Positions 37,101 through 46,427 of a stretch of 64,000 nt of DNA are shown here, piece after piece; position 1 is the stretch's first letter, and the number at the start of each line of letters is the position of its first letter. Origin of the DNA: Nostoc sp. XA010. Lineage in GTDB: Bacteria; Cyanobacteriota; Cyanobacteriia; Cyanobacteriales; Nostocaceae. The position numbers and the translations under genes are program-made. The notes below the pieces were generated by a model. That model was not told where the DNA came from and did not search any database. It worked only from the letters and a program-made list of their open reading frames with translations. The stretch lies in NCBI RefSeq assembly GCF_020829625.1, contig NZ_JAIVFX010000006.1:186001-250000 (forward strand), in the 5' to 3' direction.

Positions 37101-38803
37101 CAGCGTACCTAGTCAACGCCAAACAAATTGAAATCAAAATTGCCCAAGGTGCTAAACCTGGGGAAGGTGGACAGCTACCAGGGCCCAAGGTGAGCCAATA
37201 CATTGCGATGTTAAGGCGATCGAAGCCAGGTGTGACGCTGATTTCACCACCACCGCACCACGATATCTATTCTATTGAAGACCTAGCACAACTGATTTTT
37301 GACCTGCACCAAATTAATCCCAAAGCCAAGGTGTCGGTGAAGCTAGTTGCAGAAGTTGGCATTGGCACGATCGCAGCTGGTGTAGCCAAAGCAAACGCTG
37401 ATATTATCCAGATTTCTGGACATGATGGTGGTACAGGTGCATCGCCACTCAGTTCGATTAAACATGCTGGTTCACCGTGGGAACTGGGTTTAAGTGAAGT
37501 GCATCGCGTCTTGATGGAAAATAGCCTGCGCGATCGCGTGATTTTGCGCGTAGATGGCGGACTCAAGAGTGGCTGGGATGTGGTAATAGGTGCATTGATG
37601 GGCGGTGAAGAATTCGGTTTTGGCTCCATCGCCATGATTGCTGAAGGCTGTATCATGGCGCGAGTTTGCCACATGAACACCTGCCCTGTGGGTGTTGCTA
37701 CTCAAAAAGAAGAACTCCGCAAGCGGTTTACGGGAATGCCGGAACAGGTTGTTAACTTCTTCTACTTCATCGCCGAAGAAGTGCGTAGTTTGTTAGCACG
37801 ACTAGGCTACCGTTCTTTGTCAGAAATCATAGGACGTGCAGATTTGTTGAAACTGCGCCCAGAGGCAAAACTCACCAAAACGCAGTCATTGAACCTGGAC
37901 TGTTTACTTAAGCTACCAGATACCAGAGACAATCGTAGTTGGTTAGTGCATGAAGAAGTCCACAGTAACGGCGTAGTTTTGGATGACAAGATGCTTGCCG
38001 ATCCCGAAATTCAGACTGCCATTCGGGATCAGTCCACTGTTACCAAGACTTACCCTATTGTCAATACTGACAGAACAGTAGGCACAAGATTAGCGGGAGC
38101 GATCGCTTCTCAATACGGTGACAGCGACTTTGAAGGACAAATTAATCTCAATTTCACAGGTAGTGTTGGGCAAAGCTTTGGTGCGTTCAACCTCCCTGGT
38201 ATAATTCTGTCCCTGGCAGGAGAGGCAAACGACTACGTAGGTAAGGGAATGCATGGTGGTGAAATCATCATCAAACCTTCAACTGATGCTACCTATAACG
38301 CATCAGAAAACGTGATAGTTGGCAATACGTGCCTCTATGGTGCTACTGGTGGCATGTTATTTGCCAACGGTTTAGCAGGAGAGCGCTTTGCTGTGAGAAA
38401 CTCTAAAGCCATAGCAGTCATTGAAGGCGCTGGGGATCACTGCTGTGAATACATGACTGGTGGTGTGATTGTCGTCCTCGGCAAAGTAGGACGTAACGTA
38501 GCAGCTGGAATGACTGGTGGACTGGCGTACTTCTTAGATGAAGACGACTCATTTCGTGAGTTAGTCAACCCGGAAATTGTCAAAATCCAACGGGTGATTA
38601 CAGAAGCAGGCGCAAAACAACTGCAAGAGTTAATCAAAACTCATGCGGAACGCACTGGTTCACCAAAGGCAAAGAAAATTCTGCAAAACTGGCAAGAATT
38701 TTTGCCGAAATTCTGGCAGTTAGTTCCGCCTTCTGAAGTTGATAGTCCAGAAGCCAATCCTGAACAAAAAACAACTGAGTTCAGTTTAGTCAGCAGTCAT
38801 TAG
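34109..38803 (+). CDS. glsF: Glutamate synthase large subunit, ferredoxin-dependent type
   Basis: This 1564-residue enzyme makes two glutamates from glutamine and 2-oxoglutarate. The N-terminal class II amidotransferase begins at Cys35 after a short propeptide ([11 protein letters not shown]); a central domain, the FMN/synthase domain ([29 protein letters not shown]) and the [3Fe-4S] cysteines C1181, C1187 and C1192 ([13 protein letters not shown]) follow, then a C-terminal beta-helix domain ([11 protein letters not shown]). No small-subunit gltD is adjacent, so the plant/cyanobacterial ferredoxin-dependent form is likely. Residues about 462-492 ([17 protein letters not shown]) come from an in-frame GTCATT-type repeat at 35494-35584, between the amidotransferase and central domains. 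Confidence 0.95.
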   Translation: MNNKSMNQNQQITANINSRDTYQGQKWLVEERDACGVGFIAHRQNHTSHEIVEKALAALTCLEHRGGCSADQDSGDGAGVLTAIPWELFQQDFAESGKELPSINNIAVGMIFLPQDQEAAQKARAAVEQVAAEEKFTVLGWRVVPVQPDLLGVQARENQPQIEQILLASVDKSGDELERQLYITRRRISKVATNISEEFYICSLSSRTIVYKGMVRSAVLGDFYDDLKNPAYKSAFAVYHRRFSTNTMPKWPLAQPMRLLGHNGEINTLLGNINWMMAREATLNHPIWGDRIKELKPLVHIDNSDSATLDNVVELLVCSGRSPLEALMIMVPEAYQNQPSLRDSPEIVDFYEYYSGLQEAWDGPALLVFSDGKKVGATLDRNGLRPARYVITKDDYIVVASEAGVVDFPEADIVEKGRLGPGQMIAVDLVNHEVLKNWEIKQRIAKQHPYGEWLQQYRQELKSLVIGHSSLANGNGNGKGQMTNDQGQVTIDKQTLLQLQTAFGYTTEDVEMVIHPMAIAGSEPTFCMGDDIPLAVLSTKPHLLYDYFKQRFAQVTNPAIDPLREKLVMSLKVELGERGNLLEPKPEYARRLKLESPVLTDGELEAIKLSGFATAELSTRFAIATGPEGLKAAVQSLQAQAAESVRAGAKILILSDKANDGISPEDTYIPPLLAVGAVHHHLIREGLRMKTSLIVNTAQCWSTHHFACLIGYGAGAVCPYMALDTVRDWWSDPKTQKLMGVEKIPTLTLEQALGNYRKAVESGLLKILSKMGISLLSSYQAAQIFEAIGIGGDLIELGFRGTTSRIGGLSVSELADEVLSFHCKAFPEVTANKLQNLGFVQYRPGGEYHMNSPEMVKALHKALDGKNYDHYEVYKKHLQGRPVTALRDLLDFQGDHTPISIEEVESVAEIVKRFCTGGMSLGALSREAHETLAIAMNRIGGKSNSGEGGEDPVRYTVLDDVDESGHSPTLPHLKGLRNGDQAYSAIKQVASGRFGVTPAYLVNAKQIEIKIAQGAKPGEGGQLPGPKVSQYIAMLRRSKPGVTLISPPPHHDIYSIEDLAQLIFDLHQINPKAKVSVKLVAEVGIGTIAAGVAKANADIIQISGHDGGTGASPLSSIKHAGSPWELGLSEVHRVLMENSLRDRVILRVDGGLKSGWDVVIGALMGGEEFGFGSIAMIAEGCIMARVCHMNTCPVGVATQKEELRKRFTGMPEQVVNFFYFIAEEVRSLLARLGYRSLSEIIGRADLLKLRPEAKLTKTQSLNLDCLLKLPDTRDNRSWLVHEEVHSNGVVLDDKMLADPEIQTAIRDQSTVTKTYPIVNTDRTVGTRLAGAIASQYGDSDFEGQINLNFTGSVGQSFGAFNLPGIILSLAGEANDYVGKGMHGGEIIIKPSTDATYNASENVIVGNTCLYGATGGMLFANGLAGERFAVRNSKAIAVIEGAGDHCCEYMTGGVIVVLGKVGRNVAAGMTGGLAYFLDEDDSFRELVNPEIVKIQRVITEAGAKQLQELIKTHAERTGSPKAKKILQNWQEFLPKFWQLVPPSEVDSPEANPEQKTTEFSLVSSH
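35494..35584. repeat. GTCATT heptamer repeat inside glsF
   Basis: Four tandem heptamers (GTCATTA, GTCATTG, GTCATTC, GTCATTA at 35494-35521) are followed by a Gly/Asn-coding spacer and an inverted copy (AATGACTAATGACCAAGG). The same unit occurs between genes at 11540-11588, 24190-24232 and 56263-56288. The reading frame of glsF is kept. Confidence 0.88.
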
Positions 38804-39334
38804 TAACTGTAACATTCTCATAATCAGCCTTAAGCCATTCTCCCGTCGGAGAAGTTGCACAAACAAGTACTCTGGGAAAACCTCTTTGGATACCTCAAAC
38901 AGTCGCCTGAATTTAACCCTTAAGAAGGCTGTAGAGAGAAAATATATTCCTCCTATTTTAGGGGGAATATCACTCAATTTTTCATAACTGGACTTTAGAG
39001 ATTGTTTGAAAAGTCGTTTACTGTGATTTTTTTTAGGCACTTATCGATCCCCCCTAAACCCCCTTTTAAGGGGGGAACCGGAATTAAAGCCCTCCTTTCT
39101 AAGGGGGGTTGGGGGGATCAATAACGCTTTGCTACCTACGAAATAACTTTTAAAACATCCTCTTAGACTAAGCCAACAAAAGTGACTGAGCAATCAGATC
39201 CTATGAAAGTCCAGGTAATAAAGTCGAGATCAGCACTGTTCTGAAATCTACCTAATTGGCTATAGAAGGCATTATCTAAATGCTGGTAGACTTCCATATA
39301 AATGTTTACTAAAAAGTAGAATTTTTCTATCAAA
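38804..39334. other. Intergenic region with a palindromic element
   Basis: These 531 bases between glsF and a methyltransferase contain the inverted repeat at 39046-39119 and otherwise no credible gene. An 84-codon minus-strand frame at 38786-39040 overlaps the glsF end and has no family look, so I do not call it. Confidence 0.4.
39046..39119. repeat. G/C-tract palindromic repeat (MITE- or REP-like)
   Basis: GATCCCCCCTAAACCCCC at the left and GGGGGGTTGGGGGGATC at the right form imperfect terminal inverted repeats about 18 bp long, enclosing a smaller CCCCCTTTTAAGGGGGG palindrome. This is a recognisable dispersed element type in Nostocales. Confidence 0.7.
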
Positions 39335-40078
39335 ATGCTTATAGAACAGCAAGCTCCCGAACGCAAAAGTTCTGAAGAAGAACGTTTCCAAAATGATTAT
39401 TTTTCATACTTTGAATCTCCTGAAAACAGTACCAGATACACACCATCTGTTTGGTATCTTGATGAGGCTTTTAAGCAACGTTCATTCTCTTTATTAGATT
39501 TAGGATGTGGCAATGGGGCTTTGAACAAATATCTACCTGAGCGATGTCACTACCTTGGGATAGACCACAGTGAAGCTGCAATTCAGTATTGTTCAAAGCT
39601 ATACCCTAACAAAAAGTTTACTACCAAAGATTTATCGGTAATACTGCCAGAATTGGCTTCAGAAAATAAAAAATTTGATGCCGTTATCCTAGCTGGCTTG
39701 CTATTTCACAATGTCGATAAGGAAACAGAAGAACAAAAGAACGATCAAGAACTCGTTCAATTCTGTTTGGACAAACTAATAAGCGACAAAGGATATTTGG
39801 TACTTATTGTACCTTTCGCTTATGGTGACCATCCATCGCATAATCTTTATGCTCGCGCAGAATGGCTACAAAACTTTATAGAAAAATTGCTAGAAACAGT
39901 AAAAGCAAAAATTGTTTACGAGAATATTTCCCTACAAATTGGCTTGGACAAAAAGGTTCGGCAGCAGAAGACAACTCCTGACTGGTTTGTTCCCGATAGC
40001 ACTACTGAGCATTCCAATAAGTACGCTGGAACATATATGGCAACTTGGACAGTTATTGCCTCTCCATCACTAAGCTAA
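39335..40078 (+). CDS. Class I SAM-dependent methyltransferase
   Basis: This 247-residue protein has methyltransferase motif I LLDLGCGNGALNKYL (about 53-67), YLGIDHSEAAI and DAVILAGLLFHN. It is related to the Methyltransf_12/25 group. The rest (about 130-240) is charged and lacks a recognisable substrate domain. It stands alone between repeat-rich gaps, which suggests an accessory gene; codon use looks somewhat AT-richer than the neighbouring glsF. Substrate is unknown. Confidence 0.82.
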   Translation: MLIEQQAPERKSSEEERFQNDYFSYFESPENSTRYTPSVWYLDEAFKQRSFSLLDLGCGNGALNKYLPERCHYLGIDHSEAAIQYCSKLYPNKKFTTKDLSVILPELASENKKFDAVILAGLLFHNVDKETEEQKNDQELVQFCLDKLISDKGYLVLIVPFAYGDHPSHNLYARAEWLQNFIEKLLETVKAKIVYENISLQIGLDKKVRQQKTTPDWFVPDSTTEHSNKYAGTYMATWTVIASPSLS

Positions 40079-40253
40079 ACCGTCATTTTAAGTAAGAGGG
40101 TCAAATTAACTATAAAACCTTACCCTGCCTCCGGCTTCCCTCTCCGAACTCACGGAGAGGGATTGATGGTGAGGTTTGATCTTATGTTTAATTATGCCTA
40201 CCTACTTAATAGCCAAGATTATTCATAAACTTTTAAATTGATTTTTTCTTTAG

Positions 40254-40370
40254 TAGGACTTACGCACGGGTAACGGAAAACGTAGACGCTTCGGCTTGCC
40301 GCAGGCTACCACAGAGGGCGCAGAGATCACGGAGGAATGAGAGTTTGAAAGGGTTTTTGCGTAAGTCCTA
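40254..40370. mobile_element. 117-bp MITE with 13-bp TIRs and TTTAG target duplication
   Basis: Perfect 13-bp terminal inverted repeats, TAGGACTTACGCA (40254-40266) and TGCGTAAGTCCTA (40358-40370), are flanked by direct 5-bp repeats TTTAG (40249-40253 and 40371-40375). There is no coding capacity. The interior has a GC-rich hairpin (GTAGACGCTTCGG...CTAC) and an ACAGAGGGCGCAGAGA segment. These are the marks of a non-autonomous transposable element moved by an unlinked transposase. Confidence 0.85.
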
Positions 40371-40492
40371 TTTAGTTTCGACCTGCAACGAGTCTAAAGT
40401 ACAGTCATAAATAAATAATGCATTCTAAGCAAAAAATATAATTTTAGTTTTTAGCCAATTACTATTGACTATTTACCTATAATTAATAATTA

Positions 40493-41407
40493 TTACTTTT
40501 TGTTTTTGTTAGCAATCAACTTTTGGTCTGCATCTTCCATTTCTAAAAGCTCTGGAATAGTAACAAAGCGATAGCCTTGCTTTCTAAAGTTGCTAATAAT
40601 TTCTGGTAAAGCTTGCACAGTTCTGGAACGGTTACCGCCACCATCATGCATTAGGACAATACCACCTGGTTTTGAATCTCTAATCACGTTATTTATCAAC
40701 TTTGGTACAGTTGGCAATTTGTAATCTGTAGAGTCAGCTGACCACATCACCACAACATATTTTCGGCCTTTCGCGTAAGTAGCTAATCCATTGTGCAGGA
40801 TGCCACCAGGCGGTCGGAAGATATTTGTTTTAGCACCTGTAACTTGATAAATGAGGTCTGTTGTGCGATCTATTTCAAAAGCAGCAGCTTGTGGATTCAT
40901 GAAGTGATACCAGTGATGCCAAGTATGGTTGGCAATGACGTGACCTTGAGTTACAATTTGCTTTCCTAATTCTGGATAATTTTTTAGGTTCTGCCCAACG
41001 ACAAAAAACGTCCCTTTGATATTATTTGATTTCAGAATATCTAGCACTTGCTCTGTGGTCTGTGGCCAAGGGCCATCATCAAAGGTGAGAGCAATTACTT
41101 TCTCCCCTTTAGTAAGTTTTGCAGCCTTAATTATTGCCCCTTGAAAACGCGATGGTAGAGAGTAGCCTAGTCCCTTTACTTGTGCTTCTTGCTGCCAACT
41201 TGTAAGCATTGCCGCTTTTAATTTCTCAATGCGCTGCTGAGTTCCTGCGTTTGCAGCTACATGCTTGACATTTATACTCTGTCTACTCTGAGCCTCCGAA
41301 GGATTTGGCCTTAGAAGCATCATGAAAGCAAGGCTAAAAACACCGCATAAGGCAAGCAGTGCAATTAATATTCCTTCTGGCCAAAGAAACGACTTATTCT
41401 TTTCCAC
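40493..41407 (-). CDS. Polysaccharide deacetylase (NodB-type) with N-terminal anchor
   Basis: This 304-residue protein has an N-terminal membrane anchor/signal (about 10-32), then a NodB homology domain: ALTFDDGPWPQTTEQV (metal-binding Asp), HVIANHTWHHW (metal-binding His pair), RPPGG, and VLMHDGGGNR. It should remove N-acetyl or other acyl groups from an envelope polysaccharide or peptidoglycan outside the plasma membrane. The start is a GTG at 41407 with AAGGAG about 9 nt upstream. It is a single gene in repeat-rich surroundings. Confidence 0.92.
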   Translation of the reverse strand: MEKNKSFLWPEGILIALLALCGVFSLAFMMLLRPNPSEAQSRQSINVKHVAANAGTQQRIEKLKAAMLTSWQQEAQVKGLGYSLPSRFQGAIIKAAKLTKGEKVIALTFDDGPWPQTTEQVLDILKSNNIKGTFFVVGQNLKNYPELGKQIVTQGHVIANHTWHHWYHFMNPQAAAFEIDRTTDLIYQVTGAKTNIFRPPGGILHNGLATYAKGRKYVVVMWSADSTDYKLPTVPKLINNVIRDSKPGGIVLMHDGGGNRSRTVQALPEIISNFRKQGYRFVTIPELLEMEDADQKLIANKNKK

Positions 41408-43178
41408 CTCATAGCTCCTTCAAATATCGAACCCTCAACCACGTTATGACGGTACGTTATAGCACATTTTTTTAGATATCTTAGATACCATCTGCTTTCT
41501 AGTAATCCTGAAAATTGGAATTGGGAATAACGACAATTCAAAATCAAGAAGACAGACTATACAGCTTTAACTGAAATCTAGATGGTCTAGATTTGGACGA
41601 ACGCTTATACAATAATTGATACTGTTTAATGTCAATCCATTTATAAAAGGCGAGGTGTGAACTTGCACATTTTGACCGCTAGCTCTAAGAAGGAGCACAA
41701 TCGAATAATTAATGACACCCCAAAATCCTCTTTATCGAAGTTCTGAATTAGTTTCTGTATTTCACTTCACGGCTAAGGCAGCATTATCCTTTTAAGTTTT
41801 ATAACTTTGCAAAAAAGATGTAGCTCAACTCTCATGCCTACAATTTGCATTTTTTGTGAGCTGAAATTTTTATAGCAAGACTTTCTGACAGGAAAGCTGT
41901 ATAAGTTGTAGCTGAGTAGATTATTTAATTAATATACAAAACTACTTACAAGGAGCAGGGTAGCTGTCAGAAAAGAGTCTAATAAACTATTACCTCTATT
42001 CTTGATAAGATATATCTTACTGCCTGCTGCCATTCCTTCCTTTTTAAGAAAAAGTTAAATTTTTAACTTACAGAATGTTGCCTTGAACTTTCTATGAAAT
42101 AGACAGACGAAAATTGATTAAATATAGTTTCTCATTGCCAAGGGGCATTTATTCGTTAATCTAGATACTTTTAAATCATTCAGCAAAAATGATTTTATCA
42201 GCAGCTTAACTCTGTTTTTGATGCTGATACTTCAGCCTAAATTACTAGTAGCTTTTTGTCTGTTAATCTTCTTCTTGATAGTAAGGGAGATATATATTAT
42301 TAATAGTACAATCTAGTATATACTGTCACAGTAAAATTACGCAATTTATTCACATTTTTATAGCCATACTGTTAAAGCAGTTGTTGAATAGTATATATCT
42401 ATACTAAAATAATAATTCAGTAGAATCAGTTGACGTAAAATTCAGAATATGCAAGATTTTTGAAATACACGTATTCGCGTGATACAGATAAAATGATACA
42501 ATGCGAAACCCAACATTCATTGGGGTGTTGGATCTCATGCTTCGCTGCGCGGCGGTAACGCTAACGACCCAAGCTACAAAATTTATTGCTCTAATTTAGC
42601 TGTGCTACGCCACTACATCTACTTAGATTTTTTCACGCAATCAAATTGGATTACTATATTTAAGGCATTCGCTAAGGAACTTCCAAATAAAAAAATACTT
42701 GACTCTTTGTTGTGGGGTGAGCCAAAAAGCCCGCCTTGGGCTACGGGCGCTCGTGTCGCCCACCCCACAAGATTGGGTAATTTATTTGTTGGAAGTCCCT
42801 AAACTGTATTTGCCTTTCAATTAGCAATTTTCTGCTCAAAGAAAAAACCGACTGGTTGTATCGCTCTACCAATCGGTAATTGCTTTTTTAGCAGTAGGAA
42901 GCAAAATTGAAAATCATCTGATAACTTGCCTTACAATGGCAGCAATTAAAATTAAGATTTTTAATTATCTATCTAAAAATCCTAATCATCAGCTTATATT
43001 GCCTTAAACAGGTCATAGTTGATTTACAGTAGTTTTGCTTGTCTTTGGTAGATGCGATAATTGTATTATTTAATATTTAGTATGGATTTATGCAGAATCC
43101 ATCATTTTTATTAGTATACCTTTTGAGTCAAAATAATCAAGGTATTTGTTCCACTTCTTAAACTGGCTAGAAACTTTT
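41408..43178. other. 1.77-kb gene-poor, AT-rich region
   Basis: This is the longest stretch without a gene. It is AT-rich, with no frame that looks like protein, no tRNA and no recognised small RNA. It holds the MITE-like element at 42675-42800, a GCTTCGCTGCGCGGCGGTAA repeat fragment near 42540, a hairpin ACCGACTGGT/ACCAATCGGT (one mismatch) at about 42847-42877 followed 9 bases later by TTTTTT, and a small ATGGATT/AATCCAT hairpin near 43083. The hairpin with its nearby T run could end an unannotated transcript. Confidence 0.4.
42675..42800. mobile_element. MITE-like inverted-repeat element
   Basis: Imperfect outer arms AGGAACTTCCAA (42675-42686) and TTGGAAGTCCCT (42789-42800) enclose perfect 10-bp inner arms TTGTGGGGTG (42710-42719) and CACCCCACAA (42761-42770). 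The centre (CCCGCCTTGGGCTACGGGCG) is GC-rich. It has no coding capacity. The shape is that of a small non-autonomous element; I could not see a clean target duplication. Confidence 0.6.
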
Positions 43179-43751
43179 ATGATTCCTCACGAAAGTGATG
43201 CAAAAGAAGAGCGTGCGTCGTTAAAAGTATGGCGTAATTGGCAAGAAAATCTGATTTTAATTGCGATCGCATTGTGTTTGGCATTTATAATCAGGACTTT
43301 TATCGCCGAACCTCGCTATATACCTTCTGATTCGATGCTGCCTACCTTACATACAGGCGATCGCTTGGTAGTTGAAAAAATATCCTACCATTTTCACCCT
43401 CCCATAACTGGGGATATTATTGTTTTTCAGCCACCCGCAGAACTACAACGTCGAGGATATCCCAAAGACCAAGCCTTCATCAAGCGGGTTATTGGCCAGC
43501 CTGGTCAGGTAATTAGTGTTGCTTCTGGCAAAGTCTATCTCAACGGTCAACCTTTGGCAGAAGACTACATCGCTGAACCGCCAAATCAGCCATATCGGCC
43601 AGTGAAAGTTCCAGGGGATGAGTTTTTTGTCATGGGAGATAACCGCAACGATAGTAATGACTCTCGTTATTGGGGCTTTTTACCGAGAGAAAATGTCATC
43701 GGTCGAGCAGCGTTTCGCTTTTGGCCTCTTAATCGCATCGGGTTCATTTAA
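43179..43751 (+). CDS. lepB: Signal peptidase I
   Basis: This 190-residue type I signal peptidase has an N-terminal transmembrane helix (about 22-42), the catalytic serine in IPSDSMLPTL, the catalytic lysine in DQAFIKRVIGQPG and the C-terminal GDNRNDSNDSRYWGF box. It cleaves signal peptides on the outer side of the plasma or thylakoid membrane. The frame opens at a TTG at 43146; I prefer the ATG at 43179 (MIPHESDAKEE) by family length. Single gene. Confidence 0.95.
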   Translation: MIPHESDAKEERASLKVWRNWQENLILIAIALCLAFIIRTFIAEPRYIPSDSMLPTLHTGDRLVVEKISYHFHPPITGDIIVFQPPAELQRRGYPKDQAFIKRVIGQPGQVISVASGKVYLNGQPLAEDYIAEPPNQPYRPVKVPGDEFFVMGDNRNDSNDSRYWGFLPRENVIGRAAFRFWPLNRIGFI

Positions 43752-43753
43752 TT

Positions 43754-43838
43754 AATTTTAGATTTTAGATTTTTTCTTCAATCGAAAATCCAAGTTGTAC
43801 TGTAAACGCATCAAAGGTGCGACTCAAAATCTAAAATT
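43754..43838. repeat. Inverted repeat after lepB
   Basis: Perfect 13-bp arms AATTTTAGATTTT (43754-43766) and AAAATCTAAAATT (43826-43838) lie between convergent lepB and the helix-hairpin-helix gene. A possible bidirectional transcription end. Confidence 0.55.
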
Positions 43839-43871
43839 GGCGGAGTTAGGAGTTATTTTAAAACTTCTAAC

Positions 43872-44405
43872 TTAAAACCTCAAATAATACATCAGTTGAG
43901 CGATCGCATCACCAGGTAACTCCAAGCGCCGTTGGAAATCAGCCAGGTTACGGTAAGGCCCGGCTGATTGCCGATTTTGAATCACTGCTTGCGCTAGGGA
44001 CAAATCTATAAATGGAATTTGGGCTAACTTTTCAACTGTTGCTGTATTTGGATTGATTAAATGGGCCGGACTTTCTAGAGATTCGTGATCGTAGTAAATA
44101 AAATTCAGCAGAGGTTTTAATGGTTCCAGGCGCGGCGCTGGTACAGCCAAAGCCGCAGCGATATCTTCAATACAGTAAAATTTAACACCCAAACGCGAAA
44201 GTTCTACAAGCGATCGCGCTTGGTGAATTGACAAACCTGGTAAGCGTAACCAATCATCTACAGTTGCTTGATTAGCATCAATGCGGATACCTAATTTAGC
44301 CGCTAGCTGAATTTCTTCCCCAGATTGTAGGCGATAGTAGGGATCGTTGAGGAGCTTGACCCGGAGTTTTTGCAGCCTGGGGTTCAAAGGTAGCCAGTTA
44401 TTCAT
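43872..44405 (-). CDS. Helix-hairpin-helix (ComEA-like) protein
   Basis: This 177-residue protein has two helix-hairpin-helix regions: VDDWLRLPGLSIHQARSLVE (about 46-65) and LINPNTATVEKLAQIPFIDL with SAGPYRNLADF (about 115-160), like the DNA-binding domain of ComEA. There is no signal peptide or membrane anchor, so it is not a standard ComEA receptor; it is likely cytosolic and DNA-binding. It lies 13 bp downstream of the TM2 gene on the same strand, so the two are probably co-transcribed. Confidence 0.85.
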   Translation of the reverse strand: MNNWLPLNPRLQKLRVKLLNDPYYRLQSGEEIQLAAKLGIRIDANQATVDDWLRLPGLSIHQARSLVELSRLGVKFYCIEDIAAALAVPAPRLEPLKPLLNFIYYDHESLESPAHLINPNTATVEKLAQIPFIDLSLAQAVIQNRQSAGPYRNLADFQRRLELPGDAIAQLMYYLRF

Positions 44406-44418
44406 GTTGTCGCTTACC

Positions 44419-44793
44419 TCAAGAAATCTGGTCTAGCAATTGGCGGCGCTTTTGCTCAAATTCATACTCTGAAATTAGCCCATCCTGGCGCAAAGCATCT
44501 AATTCCCGCATTGCCTCAGCGATCGCTCCTACCTGATTACTCGCCTTTTGTGAGTTTCTTGTTGCTGACTTGCCCAGATTAAAATTTTGATCAAAAGCTT
44601 CTTCATCTTGGGCTAAATACCAAACTCCCTCAATGGCACTAGCTACTTTGGGGATCGGTGTCCAGGAAAGCAACACATACAAAACACCCCACAACGGCTG
44701 TCCCAGATAGAATTTATGTAATCCTGAAATTGTCAACGTGCCGGAAAAAGCTAAAACAGCAGCAACACTTCGACTTTTGCGCTTAGTCAACAT
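44419..44793 (-). CDS. TM2-domain membrane protein with SHOCT-like C terminus
   Basis: This 124-residue protein has two hydrophobic helices in a TM2 arrangement (AVLAFSGTLTISGLHKFYLG, PLWGVLYVLLSWTPIPKVAS; about 10-55) and a C-terminal SHOCT-like helix (LRQDGLISEYEFEQKRRQLL, about 100-120). TM2 proteins are small membrane proteins without established function in bacteria. It heads a two-gene unit with the helix-hairpin-helix gene. Confidence 0.85.
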   Translation of the reverse strand: MLTKRKSRSVAAVLAFSGTLTISGLHKFYLGQPLWGVLYVLLSWTPIPKVASAIEGVWYLAQDEEAFDQNFNLGKSATRNSQKASNQVGAIAEAMRELDALRQDGLISEYEFEQKRRQLLDQIS

Positions 44794-44982
44794 ATTTTTA
44801 ATAAATATACCAATACCATAGTTCCGACAATTAGACAGTCAACTACCCTGTCTTGCCCTTGAGATTTTTAGATAGGAAGTCCCAGACATAATTTAGTATT
44901 TGCAGAAATTTGAGTAAGTTTCACATGACTGTGCATTGAGCTTTGATGCTAATTTTAAGTTTTTAACAGCTTAATTACTACT

Positions 44983-45915
44983 ATGTCACAGACCCTCATA
45001 CCGCCAAAATGGCTTCAACAGCTTTGTGATCCTTACGCTGTATTAGGAATTTCTGTAATTGCTGACGATCGTCAGATTTTCAAACGCTATCACGCTTTAG
45101 CGAAGCTGCTACATCCCGATCGCCATGCCAAAAGCTGCAATACAGACAAAGAATTAGCAACGGCAATATTTAGCCATTTAATCAATCCAGCTTATGAACA
45201 ACTGAAACATCAACAGAAGCGCTTGATGGCGATCGCTATGCTGCGATCGCAAGCAAGAGATTTAGAGCAGAAGCCTTTGTCTTCTCAAAGTGCCATAGCT
45301 CAGAAAATTATGGAAATGTCTACACCCCAAGCAGAATTGTTTTACGAAGAAGCGATCACTTGCTACGCAGAAGATCAATACAAATCATTAGAGCAGTTTT
45401 ATCAGGTGACACAACAAATTAGTACACTGAATTTAGTATACTTACGGTTGCATAAACCAGACCTTACATTAAAACAAAAAGCTGTTAGCATCCTCCCTGA
45501 GGTAGAAGTTAAGCCAATTGAATTGACATTAAATGAAAAAACTGATGTCAAACCAGTTTTGACAAACTACGCTCAACGTCACTACCAACGAGCAATGGAG
45601 TATGTCAAGCTAGCCAAATGGCCTCTAGCCGTGCAAGAATTGCGCGATGCCATTAAATTAGAGCCAAATAACAGCGACTATTATGCCTTATTAGGTTTGG
45701 TACATCTCAAACAGAAATGTATCGGGATGGGCAGGGTTTACATCCATCAAGCATTAAAACTGAATCCGCAAAATTCCCTAGCTTTGAAATATGCTCCTGG
45801 GCTGAAGATTCAATCTGGTAAAAACACCAATCCTAAATCAATGGCTAAAGCTATGAGTATTGCGGCTTTATTAAGTCGGTTTACTCAAAGGAAAGGTTCT
45901 CAAGTCAAGTGGTGA
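44983..45915 (+). CDS. J-domain protein with TPR repeats
   Basis: This 310-residue protein begins with a J-domain (about 14-75; YAVLGISVIADDRQIFKRY, then the HPD motif in LLHPDRHA) and has two or three TPR units in its second half (HYQRAMEYVKLAKWPLAVQE, DYYALLGLVHLKQKCIGMGR). J-domain proteins stimulate DnaK ATPase and bring substrates; TPRs bind partners. There is no Gly/Phe or zinc-finger region, so it is a specialised (type III) co-chaperone. The C terminus is basic. Single gene; the target is unknown. Confidence 0.88.
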   Translation: MSQTLIPPKWLQQLCDPYAVLGISVIADDRQIFKRYHALAKLLHPDRHAKSCNTDKELATAIFSHLINPAYEQLKHQQKRLMAIAMLRSQARDLEQKPLSSQSAIAQKIMEMSTPQAELFYEEAITCYAEDQYKSLEQFYQVTQQISTLNLVYLRLHKPDLTLKQKAVSILPEVEVKPIELTLNEKTDVKPVLTNYAQRHYQRAMEYVKLAKWPLAVQELRDAIKLEPNNSDYYALLGLVHLKQKCIGMGRVYIHQALKLNPQNSLALKYAPGLKIQSGKNTNPKSMAKAMSIAALLSRFTQRKGSQVKW

Positions 45916-46040
45916 AATTTCGGTAACAAACCGTACTAAAACCGAAGCTTCGTCACTAGATTACTCTCCTAGACTAAAATAATAATAGAAGTAAAACTAT
46001 TAAGCTCCTGAGTTTAGACAGTCAGTTTAATATAAGCAAT

Positions 46041-46364
46041 ATGGGATTCTTCGATTCTGAGATAATTCAGCAAGAAGCAAAACAGCTGTTTGAGGATTAT
46101 CAAGCACTAATCAAGCTTGGTAATAACTACGGCAAATTTGACCGCGATGGCAAAAAGCTATTTATTGAGCAAATGGAAGCCATGATGGATCGGTATCGCA
46201 TCTTTATGAAGCGCTTCGAGCTATCAGAAGATTTTATGGCACAAATGACAGTAGAACAACTGAAAACACAATTAGGTCAGTTTGGTGTCACCCCACAACA
46301 AATGTTTGACCAAATGCACCTCACTTTAGAACGGATGAAAGCCGAACTAGAAAAACAAGCCTAA
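46041..46364 (+). CDS. DUF1825 family protein
   Basis: This 107-residue helical protein matches the cyanobacterial DUF1825 family (MGFFDSEIIQQEAKQLFEDY, EQMEAMMDRYRIFMKRFELS, MTVEQLKTQLGQFG). It is charged, soluble and Met-rich. No function is established. It converges on the class A PBP gene, and the space between them is an inverted repeat (46367-46427). Confidence 0.9.
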   Translation: MGFFDSEIIQQEAKQLFEDYQALIKLGNNYGKFDRDGKKLFIEQMEAMMDRYRIFMKRFELSEDFMAQMTVEQLKTQLGQFGVTPQQMFDQMHLTLERMKAELEKQA

Positions 46365-46366
46365 CA

Positions 46367-46427
46367 AAAGTTAGGAGTTAGGAGTTCTCAATCAACTCAT
46401 AACTCATAACTTATCACTCCTAACTTT
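46367..46427. terminator. Inverted repeat between convergent DUF1825 and PBP genes
   Basis: Perfect 12-bp arms AAAGTTAGGAGT (46367-46378) and ACTCCTAACTTT (46416-46427) start 2 bp after one stop codon and reach into the other. The arms are made of GTTAGGA heptamer material. A likely bidirectional transcript end. Confidence 0.6.

Noticed and set aside
38786..39040. 84-codon minus-strand frame downstream of glsF
   Set aside because: It overlaps the glsF end, starts beside a poly-A/T run and has no recognisable domain or ribosome-binding site.
42602..42802. 66-codon plus-strand frame
   Set aside because: It runs through the MITE-like element at 42675-42800; its WGEPKSPPWATGARVAHPT part is repeat translation.
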